64,000 nt of DNA from Larimichthys crocea (Eukaryota > Chordata > Actinopteri > Sciaenidae): contig NC_040028.1 in assembly GCF_000972845.2 (NCBI RefSeq), forward strand, positions 21,095,582-21,159,581, read 5' to 3'. The notes under the pieces were generated by a model that did no database searches, had not been told where the DNA came from, and was given only the letters and a program-made list of their open reading frames with translations. Both the position numbers and the translations under genes were made by a program. This document shows positions 43,171 through 64,000 of this stretch, one piece after another (position 1 is the stretch's first letter; every line of letters starts with the position of its first letter).

Positions 43171-45566
43171 CAACTGTCTAAAACCTGGACGTAGTCTCTG
43201 TGACGTCCCGCAGACTGTCTAAAACCTGGACGTAGTCTCCGTGACGTCCCGCAGACTGTCTAAAACCTGGACGTAGTCTCCGTGACGTCCCCGCAGACTG
43301 TCTAAAACCTGGACGTAGTCTCCGTGACAGCCCGCAGACTGTCTAAAACCTGGACGTAGTCTCCGTGACGTCCCCGCAGACCTGGACGTAGTCTCCGTGA
43401 CGTTCCGTAGACTGTCCAAAACCTGGACGTAGTCTCCGTGACGTCCCCGCAGACTGTCTAAAACCTGGACGTAGTCTCCGTGACGTCCCTGCAGACCTGG
43501 ACGTAGTCTCCGTGACGTTCCGTAGACTGTCCAAAACCTGGACGTAGTCTCCGTGACGTCCCCGCAGACTGTCTAAAACCTGGACGTTGTCTCCGTGACG
43601 TCCCCGCAGACTGTCTAAAACCTGGACGTAGTCTCTGAGACGTCCCGCAGACTGTCTAAAACCTGACGTAGTCTCTGTGACGTCCCCGCAGACTGTCTAA
43701 AACCTGGACGTAGTCTCCGTGACGTCCCCGCAGACTGTCTAAAACCTGGACGTAGTCTCCGTGACGTCCCGCAGACTGTCTAAAACCTGGACGTAGTCTC
43801 CGTGACGTCCCCGCAGACTGTCTAAAACCTGACGTAGTCTCCGTGACGTCCCCGAGACTGTCTAAAGCCTGGACGTAGCTCCGTGACAGCCCCAGACTGT
43901 CAAAACCTGGACGTAGTCCTCCGTGACGTCCCCGAAGACTGTCTAAACCTGGACGTAGTCTCTGTGACGTCCCCGCAGACTGTCTAAAACCTGGACGTAG
44001 TCTCTGTGACGTCCCCGCAGACTGTCTAAAACCTGGACGTAGTCTCCGTGACAGCCCGCAGACTGTCTAAAACCTGGACGTAGTCTCAGTGACGTCCCGC
44101 AGACTGTCTAAAACCTGGACGTAGTCTCCGTGACGTCCCCGCAGACTGTCTAAAACCTGGACGTAGTCTCCGTGACAGCCCGCAGACTGTCTAAACCTGG
44201 GACGAAGTCTCCGTGACGTCCCGCAGACCGGACGTAGTCCCGTGACGTCCGTAGACTGTCCAAACCTGGACGTAGTCCCGTGACGTCCCCGCAGCTGTCT
44301 AAAACCTGGACGTAGTCTCCGTGACGTCCCGCAGACCTGGACGTAGTCTCCGTGACGTTCCGTAGACTGTCCAAAACCTGGACGTAGTCTCCGTACGTCC
44401 CCGCAGACGTCAAAACCTGGACGTAGTCTCTGAGACGTCCCAGCAGACTGTCAAAACCTGGACGTATCCCGTGACGTCCCCGCAGCGGTCTAAAACCTGG
44501 ACGTAGTCTCTGTGACGTCCCCGCAGACTGTCTGAAACCTGGACGTAGTCTCCGTGACATCCCTGCAGACTGTCTAAAACCTGGACGTAGTCCTCGTGAC
44601 GTCCCCGCAGACTGTCTAAAACCTGGACGTAGTCTCCGTGACGTCCCGCAGACTGTCTAAAACCTGGACGTAGTCTCTGTGAGTCCCCGCAGACTGTCTA
44701 AAACCTGGACGAGTCTCCGTGACGTCCCCGCAGACTGTCTAAAACTGGACGTAGTCTCCGTGACGTCCCGCAGACTGTCTAAAACCTGGACGTAGTCGCT
44801 GTGACGTCCCCGCAGACTGTCTAAAACCTGGACGTAGTCTCTGTGACGTCCCCGCAGACTGTCTAAAACCGGACGTCTCCGTGACGTCCCTGCAGACGTC
44901 TAAAACCTGGACGTAGTCTCTGTGACGTCCCCGCAGACTGTCTAAAACCTGGACGTAGTCTCCGTGACGTCCCGCAGACTGTCTAAAACCTGGACGTAGT
45001 CTCCGTGACGTCCCCGCAGACTGTCTAAAACCTGGACGTAGTCTCCGTGACAGCCCGCAGACTGTCTAAAACCTGGACGTAGTCTCCGTGACGTCCCCGC
45101 AGACCTGGACGTAGTCTCCGTGACGTTCCGTAGACTGTCCAAAACCTGGACGTAGTCTCCGTGACGTCCCCGCAGACTGTCTAAAACCTGGACGTAGTCT
45201 CCGTGACGTCCCTGCAGACCTGGACGTAGTCTCCGTGACGTTCCGTAGACTGTCCAAAACCTGGACGTAGTCTCCGTGACGTCCCCGCAGACTGTCTAAA
45301 ACCTGGACGTAGTCTCCGTGACGTCCCCGCAGACTGTCTAAAACCTGGACGTAGTCTCTGAGACGTCCCCGCAGACTGTCTAAAACCTGGACGTAGTCTC
45401 TGTGACGTCCCCGCAGACTGTCTAAAACCTGGACGTAGTCTCCGTGACGTCCCCGCAGACTGTCTAAAACCTGGACGTAGTCTCCGTGACGTCCCCGCAG
45501 ACTGTCTAAAACCTGGACGTAGTCTCCGTGACGTCCCCGCAGACTGTCTAAAACCTGGACGTAGTC
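43170..45566 (+). repeat. 42-bp minisatellite, about 57 units
   Basis: Head-to-tail units of GACGTCCCCGCAGACTGTCT + AAAACCTGGACGTAGTCTCC + GT. The block 43.22-43.56 kb is repeated essentially base for base at 44.94-45.28 kb (offset 1723), while the part from 43.85 to 44.9 kb is rich in single-base losses. Array length is therefore doubtful. Small reading frames here are artefacts. Confidence 0.95.
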
Positions 45567-47276
45567 AGTAAATCAGTTAGCTGTCTGAGCCAAAGTGCTG
45601 CATTAGTCTGAATCTTCGTCTTCATGATGATGATGATGATGATGCTGGTCTTGCTCCAGTTGAGCCTGAAATGTCAAACCCAGCTGACCGCAGGGTTTGT
45701 AAGAGGAGGGCTGGTGTTAAGGTCAAAACATGCTCTGCTCCAAATAAAGTTAATAAAGTTATTAATGAGTGTTTAGACTTAATAATTACACCCAGAAGAG
45801 CAGAGCTGAGATGAACCTTCACATGGCACACAGATTACAGATTATAGATTATAGATTATCATATTAGAAGAGTTTACAGATCAGACACTAACAATGAAGT
45901 TGTACTGCAGCTGGAGAGCGACACCCGGTGGACAAAATGAGCAGCATGTACATTTACTGCAGGTTCACAAGCATGACGGAGTCAGATGAAGACAACACGA
46001 CTGTCTCCATCGAGTGTCCAAACCAGTTTGTCTCATGTTTCATGGACTGTTGGTTCTTCATTAGAAAGCAAACGTTCAAACGTTCACACAGGGTTTCTCC
46101 TTTTATTTGACATCAGTTCATTCATATATATTGTTATATGTTTTTATTTCTGTGTGTGTGTGTGTCATGTTTGACTCATCATGTCTGTTCATTATCACAG
46201 GCTGCACCTTATCTTCTGCTCTCAGCTGTGATGCATCAGGGACTGTTGGAAATATTATATAAAGCCAAATGGTACAAAAAAAGGAAACATTTTTTTCTTG
46301 AGTTTTATTTATTTTTTATTTTCATGAGAATGAAGCCGTGTGACAACTAAAGGTAATAAATATCATATTAATGTTAACTATTCAAGATTATTATTATTAT
46401 TATTTATTATTTATTATAGCTGATTAAATCAAAACAAACATTTCTGTAGCGCTTAAATACAATCACATCTTTAAACTAATTATGACATCATGACTTTTTG
46501 TTCTGTTGACCTGATAAATGTTGCTGAGATTTATTTATTTTTTTTGTCTCCACAAACTTTGCAAACTGAAGGTTCTGAATTCATTCAAATGTTTGTTTTT
46601 CAGTTTATGCAAAGAAAAAAAGTTCAAGTCACAGAGTCGACGACAGGAACTGTAGTTTAGTTCAGATTTTAAATCTAAATATTAAACTTTAAAAAAAAGG
46701 AAAGCCCAAAGTCGGAGCTCGCGGGAGTACCTGAAGGCAGCAGTGGGCGGGGCATCGTGGACACGTGACCTCACGGTCCTCTGTCTATTCTGCGCGAGGA
46801 CTGTTGAGGTGAAGGACAGGTGTGAACGGTGACTGCAACGTTACTTTAACGTTACTTTAACGTTACGTTAACGTTACGTTAACGTTAGTTTGACGTTGTG
46901 ACGGTGAGTTTGATGAATTTCATGTAAATTAATCTGGTTAAAGTCACGTGTTTGTCAGTTTGTTGAACGTTACTTCACGTTAGTTCAGGTTCAGTTTGGA
47001 TATTTTTAACTAATATTTTATGTTTTATTTTTTTAAGAAGCCTGAGTTTTATTCTGAAAGGTCAAAAATCTGAAGTGAATTCATAAAAAGATCAAAATTA
47101 ATATTTAATATTTCTGAATTGTGAATTATTAAAATCTGTTAATTAGATGTTTTATGTTTTTGTTATTATTTACTATCTCAGGTGTGATGATGCGTTCAAG
47201 TGAAACTCAGACGTTTGAGTTTTCTTTACGGGAAGAAACAGACAAGACGTGTGTGTGTGTTAGTGTGTGTGTGTGT

Positions 47277-47307
<31 letters not shown>

Positions 47308-47535
47308 TAGTGTGTGTGTATGTTAGTGTGTGTGTGTGTGTGTGTGTTAGTGGGTGTGTGTGTGTTAGTGTGTACATCTCGTTTTGTGTAAATAACATCC
47401 AGTTGACAACAAACGTGAAGTTTAACGAACTCCACCGCTGAGACATAACGAGCTGTTCGTTAACGTGGATCTTTGCTGTGTTGGGACAAATTAGACGTTA
47501 TCGAGTCCTCGTGGTCTGAGACTGAGACCTTAAAA
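45567..47535. other. Non-coding spacer
   Basis: I see no gene. It contains short (GAT)n at 45625-45641, an 11-bp tandem 'aacgttacttt' at about 46840-46895 and a (TG)n tract at 47245-47370. A GC-richer patch near 46700-46810 could be a promoter or 5' exon of an unrecognised transcript, but there is no firm evidence. Confidence 0.5.
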
Positions 47536-47545
47536 NNNNNNNNNN
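47536..47545. other. Assembly gap (10 N)
   Basis: Ten N characters. The left arm of the large inverted repeat starts right after it. Confidence 1.
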
Positions 47546-50090
47546 ATGGTCCCTCCCATTATGAGTGCACAATCCGGGTACTTACAGAACAAAGAGGTAA
47601 AGTGTAGAACATCTATGTCAATGCAGGACGGAGTGTAAGTCGTCTCACATTTCAAACAGATCCCACTGTAACTCTACCCGTGTGCAGTAATCATTGTTTC
47701 ATGCTGTACCGTTAACCTCGAGAACATCACGGGGGCTCACCGTTGAGGAATGGCTGCACCTTGGTGATTGGCATGGTGGGGCTTGGTGCAGTCGGAGGTT
47801 TGGGTTCTTCAGGTTTGGCAGGATCGTCCTCTAATGGCGGGCTAACAGCACCGCTGCCCAGTGGGCTGACATTCACTGTGTTGGGGGTCTCAACAGCGGG
47901 GAGGTCTTCCTCTGTCACTGATACTACCTCTATCTTAGAGGGGTCCGGTTCCTCGGGTGTCTCTTCCTTAAGTTCCTGAATGGGGGCAACAGAAAGACAA
48001 ATGATCCATATGACGAACAGCTGATGATTTATTTAATATTGTGACAGCAGAGATTCAAGTGAAGACTTTGTCCAGGACCTTAGAGGTGTAAACTTGTTGC
48101 AAAAGGAAATGTTTGGTGTGAAGCCAATTGTACTAAACTACTTGTAAGTCTGGAAGTCTTAGATTACAGTAAATATCACCATAATAAGGACGATGTTGAA
48201 GGGTTCAGCATTCACTCCTGTCCTTACAGAAGGCCTCAACAGTTCAGACTTCAATATGACAGCACAAGAAGGTCAACAGGTGAACACCGGTACAAAGGTG
48301 AACGTTTGCTTCTGTTTCAATAAGGGCCATTTGCACGTCTTTACCACAGTCAGTCACCAAGACTCGGCAATGTCACAACGTACATCTAACCAGGACTTTG
48401 GAAGTACAGGGGGTACGACTGCCTCACTTTACGGCACAAACCGTGGTCCACTTAAGGGTTAGGGTTAGTAGTTAGTAGGAGTAGGCCAGCTATCCTTTAA
48501 GGCAGGTGCAGACCTTTGATATTACCATGAATGTAAGTTAAGTATTTGTACATTATGATTAAGGGTGTTTTGGACGGTTGACCGTGTCTATGGCTCAATA
48601 TTTACAGCATCCTGTCCCGGAAAATAGTTCTGATGTCCCTACATTTGAATTTATAACCTCTACAAAGCGGTTTTCAACTTTATTTATTTATATAGCATTT
48701 TCATACAGAATGTAGCCCAGAGTGCTTCACAGAGCAGAGTAAAAACAGAAATAGGCAGCAACTAACAGTTCTTGAGCCATCGGACTGGGATGCAGCTTGT
48801 TCCAGGTACAATCGCGGTTGTTCGAGTCCATGTTTCAAACCACACCGGAGGTGCTGCGGTGTGTTTCAGAAGTGATCCAGAATTGGTCCTCCGCCAAAAA
48901 TGACCAAATCTGAGCCAGTTGAAGTCTGGCGGGCCAAATGCTTCTGAAATGCCCCTGATGATGTTTGAAGTCGTGAAGTCTTTTCCCCTCTCTCTCTGTT
49001 AATCACTACCTGTTGTCCTTGTCTTTAAAATAAACTAAGACCACAAAAACCAGAGCGGACACAACACACAGTCTTTAAAACGGAATGATCCAGAAAGAAT
49101 CAAATTTAAATAACATATCCAAGATATTCACTTTCAATTTACAATTATAAGAAATTGTTTCAGCACTACTTAATGTTCTGTGCTGTCCACTTACTGTTGG
49201 GAGTTGCTGTGTCAGCAGCCGCAGGGTTGGCGTCAGGATCTGTAAAAGAGATGAAGTGGGATAAGAGACATTGATAGAGGAAAGACGGAGAGATGGAAAG
49301 TAAGAGAAGAAGAAAAAGATTTAAAAAAACAACCAGGTCCTCAAGAAAAAAGTCTGGATGAGTTTTAGTCCTGTGTTTGGGTTGAGTCCAACGTACTGCT
49401 CTCGTCGGAGCTCTTCGTCATCGTGCCATCGTCCACGCTTAGCGGTGCTTTGTCTAAGACCATGTCCCCCCACCCCGACTCCCTGTCCCCTTATTTCTGT
49501 CTCCTTCCTCTTTTTATTCCTTTTTTTCTTCCCCCTCTCTCTCTCTGTGTCCCAATGCTGCCCTCCTGCCGTGCCTTCACTTTGGTACAAAGAGACACCT
49601 GACAGGTGGTGCTGCAACTCACAGTGGGGATCGGGTGGACCTGCACCTCCTACTCAGTGGGTAAGATTACATACTCTGTGTCCCCGAAGTGTCCTGGAGG
49701 CAGGTGGAGGCAGGTGGAGGCAGGTGGAGGGAAGCTGCTGGTCACTGCCTGGACACCGTCCAGTGGCTTCACTGTCCAGCTGCTTCCTGCAAACAGACCC
49801 TCCAGCAGGTACTGTCATATATGATGATTAACCTGTCGTTTAACGGATCAGTTCACGCAGACAGTTCTGGTTTTATGTGGAGGTTTGGAGGTATTTTACT
49901 CTAAACTTCATCCTGACCACTCAGGGTGGTGAAACTTAGCTGTGTTGGGTTAAAGCCGTGGAAACTTCCATTTTCTGAGAGAAGTAGTTCTGGGAATCAA
50001 CACATCTCCATGCTGCGAGTTCCAAATTAAATCATTAAAAACCTGCATAAATAAACCACCTGCATGCTTAGATACTGGCAGTACAGAGGT
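47546..50090 (-). pseudogene. Left arm of an inverted repeat carrying TMPRSS3-like exons 1-3
   Basis: The reverse complement of about 51400-53969. Exon copies on the minus strand: exon 1 49463-49397 (67 nt, as in the other arm, but second codon GTC instead of GAC), exon 2 49239-49195 (45 nt instead of 47, so frameshifted) and exon 3 47975-47741 (235 nt, same length). There are no downstream exons, because the arm is cut by the N gap. Arms differ by scattered substitutions and indels, as two haplotypes or a noisy copy would. Confidence 0.8.
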
Positions 50091-50108
50091 GTTTTTTCAC
50101 CAGAATTC

Positions 50109-50139
<31 letters not shown>
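50109..50139. repeat. (ATAG)n microsatellite
   Basis: About seven tetranucleotide units in the spacer between the palindrome arms. Confidence 0.95.
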
Positions 50140-50559
50140 TGATTCATATTTCATAAACAACTATATTAAGTATATTAAATTAATTATAGAATTATATTAA
50201 AACAAACATTTTAAAAATAAATAAATCTTATTTTTATTAATATTTAACGAGTTCTTTATTTCACTCTACTTACATTTAACATGAATGAAAGTTTAAAGAT
50301 CTGACAGACTCCATAATAAAAAATATATATTTTATTTATTTGACACTGAAATGCACTTTAAAACACAATAAATAAAAGTAGACAAACAAAATAAATAAGA
50401 TTAATCAGGCACAGATTAATTAAACTGTAAACAAGCTCTGTTAAATGTTTGGTCACTTCATCTCGTCAAACATCAATATTTCTAAAATATATTTTAATTC
50501 ACACTTTTGCAGGATGCCAGGAGCCAAACCCGGCAAGGAAACCACATCAGTAGGCTGCT

Positions 50560-51262
50560 GTGTTCACTGTTAGACTGGACACTGCCGGTTCAGAGGTTCT
50601 GTCGCTGTGTTCACTGTTAGACTGGACACTGCCGGTTCAGAGGTTCTGTCGCTGTGTTCACTGTTAGACTGGACACTGCTCGTTCAGAGGTTCTGTCGCT
50701 GTGTTCACTGTTTAGACTGGACACTGTGGTTCAGAGGTTCTGTCGCTGTGTTCACTGTTAGACTGGACACTGCCGGTCAGAGGTTCTGTCGCTGTGTTCA
50801 CTGTTAGACTGGACACTGCTGGTTCAGAGGTTCTGTCGCTGTGTTCACTGTTAGACTGGACACTGCCGTTCAGAGGTTCTGTCGCTGTGTTTACTGTTAC
50901 ACTGGACACTGCCGGTTCAGAGGTTCTGTCGCTGTGTTTCACTGTAGACTGGATCTGCCGGTTCAGAGGGTTCTGTCGCTGTGTTCACTGTTAACTGGAC
51001 ACTGCCGGTTCAGAGGTTCTGTGGCTTGTTCTGTTAGACTGGACACTGCCGGTTCGGGTTCTGCTGCTGTGTTCGCTGTTAGACTGGACACTGCCGGTTC
51101 AGAGGTTCTGTCGCTGTGTTCATGTTAGACTGGACACTGCCGGTTCGGAGGTTCTGTCGCTGTGTTCGCTGTTAGACTGGACACTTGCGGTTCAGAGGTT
51201 CTGTCGCTGTGTTCACTGTTAGACTGGACACTGCCGGTTCGGAGGTTCTGTCGCTTGTGTTC
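50560..51262 (+). repeat. 47-bp minisatellite, about 15 units
   Basis: Units of GTTAGACTGGACACTGCCGG + TTCAGAGGTTCTGTCGCTGT + GTTCACT. The right half has many dropouts. It ends at 51262 directly against an inverted fragment of the 42-bp repeat ('ggacgtcacggagacta'). Confidence 0.95.
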
Positions 51263-52024
51263 GGGACGTCACGGAGACTAGTACGGAACTTGTAGCGCTA
51301 ACAGAAGTTATCAGCTCTGAATGTGTCCACACTGACACAGTTTGCTGAAGAGCTGTTTCATGTTTTCAGTGATTTTCCAACAGATATCGTGTTCCGACAT
51401 CGACTTACTGCCAGTATCTGAGCATGCAGGTCGGTTTATTTGTGCAGGTTTTAAATTAAACTCTACAGGTGTTGATTGCAGAAAGATAATCCACCGACTT
51501 CTTCATGAAAATGGAAGTTTCCACGGCTTTAACCCAACACAGCTTAAGTTTCACTCACCCTGATGTGTCAGGATGAAGTTTAGAGTAAAATACCTCCAAA
51601 CCTCGCCACATCAAACCAGAACTGTCTGCGTGAACTGATCCGTTAAACGACATGTTAATCATCATTTATATGACAGTACCTGCTGGAGGGTCTGTTTGCA
51701 GGAAGCAGCTGGACAGTGAAGCCACTGGACGGTGTCCAGGCAGTGACCAGCAGCTTCCCTCCACCTGCCTCCACCTGCCTCCACCTGCCTCCACGGACAC
51801 TTCGGGGACACACGAGTATGTAATCTTACCCACTGAGTAGGAGGTGCAGGCTCCACCCGATCCCCACTGTGAGTTGCAGCACTCACCTGTTCAGGTGTCT
51901 CTTTGTACCAAAGTGAAGGCACGGCAGGAGGGCAGCCATTGGGACACAGAGAGAGAGAGGGGGAAGAAAAAAAGGAATAAAAAGAGGAAGGAGACAGAAA
52001 TAAGGGGACAGGGAGTCGGGGGAC

Positions 52025-63630
<11,606 letters not shown>

Positions 63631-64000
63631 CGAGCCACTGATACGTGAAGTCCTGGTACGTCAGTTTAACGCGGTCACGTTCAGTCAGAATCAGAGCAGC
63701 AGCAGTCGAACAGTCGTCTGTTTCTTCAGTTGAACCTTGACTAATGCTGCTCGGCAGCTGTTGGTGAGCTCGCTGGGCGATGTTGGACCGACAGCTGGTC
63801 CTCGTCCTTTGAGGAATCTCACCACAGCAGCTGGCGAGGCTCTCCGATTGGCCTGATTTCAGCTGCCTTCATATGGTTTGAAGCTTTGAAATGATACGTG
63901 AAGAAACTTTTACGGTTCTGTGATACGAGAACATGTTTAAAGCCTGGTACAGTTTTGGTCTCTGTAGCTAATTTGTAGGACTATGTCCAGGTTTCAGACA
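63631..64000. other. 3' flank of the TMPRSS3-like gene with dispersed repeats
   Basis: No gene seen. About 63935-63975 matches the dispersed repeat found at 18.9 and 27.1 kb. The final bases (63979-64000) are an inverted 42-bp minisatellite unit, so another block may begin just beyond the window. Confidence 0.6.

Noticed and set aside
43170..45566. CRISPR-like array
   Set aside because: Units are contiguous with no unique spacers, and the genome is eukaryotic. The same applies to the arrays at 6199-6434 and 50560-51262.
48193..48462. 89-residue plus-strand frame in the left palindrome arm
   Set aside because: It lies in the intron between TMPRSS3-like exons 2 and 3. The mirrored arm (53004-53213) carries it only in broken form.

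Overview
This is nuclear DNA of a teleost fish, most likely a percomorph. The genes are split into short exons with GT-AG introns. The introns carry fish-type repeats (an L2-clade LINE tail, a Tc1/mariner fossil, hAT-type elements) and many minisatellites. The window is also a poor-quality patch of a draft assembly. It has five gaps of exactly 10 N (starting at 21058, 25719, 30269, 47536 and 60078), and several segments repeat the same locus with dense 1-2 base indels.

Layout. (1) 1-3.0 kb: gene-free 3' flank with repeats and a LINE fragment. (2) 3.2-26.7 kb, minus strand: an orthologue of RRP1B (Nop52 family, nucleolar pre-rRNA processing and PP1 targeting), resolved here into 16 coding exons (912 codons plus stop). 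(3) Its large intron 2 (13.0-26.2 kb) is swollen by three damaged copies of the RRP1B exon 1-2 / CCDC93 exon 1 region: 15.8-21.06 kb direct, 21.07-23.75 kb inverted, 23.75-25.7 kb inverted. The intact copy follows the gap at 25.72 kb. (4) 26.7-28.1 kb: shared divergent promoter with NRF1-, CRE- and CLEAR-type motifs. (5) 28.1-38.1 kb, plus strand: CCDC93 (Commander/CCC endosomal recycling complex), 23 coding exons and 628 codons plus stop, with two satellite arrays in intron 1. (6) 40.9-42.9 kb, plus strand: a small secreted FGF of the FGF4/5/6 type. (7) 43.2-45.6 kb: a 42-bp minisatellite whose unit recurs at six other places in the window. (8) 47.5-54.0 kb: a large inverted repeat whose two arms each hold the first three coding exons of a TMPRSS3-like gene, around a 47-bp minisatellite. 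(9) 52.0-63.6 kb, plus strand: the TMPRSS3-like transmembrane serine protease (TM, LDLRa, SRCR, S1 domain). The 3' exons of a second gene, the homeobox gene PKNOX1, lie inside its intron 7.

RRP1B, TMPRSS3 and PKNOX1 are all on human 21q22.3, and CCDC93 is on human 2q14, so the neighbourhood is conserved in part. The genes form no operon or pathway. The only plausible co-regulation is the RRP1B/CCDC93 divergent promoter. I did not find a new molecular system. The most notable items are the gene-in-gene arrangement of PKNOX1 and TMPRSS3 (real or an assembly chimera), the multi-copy noisy locus, the linked 42/47-bp satellite families, a MER1-like hAT element with a perfect target-site duplication, and a CLEAR-type palindrome upstream of CCDC93.
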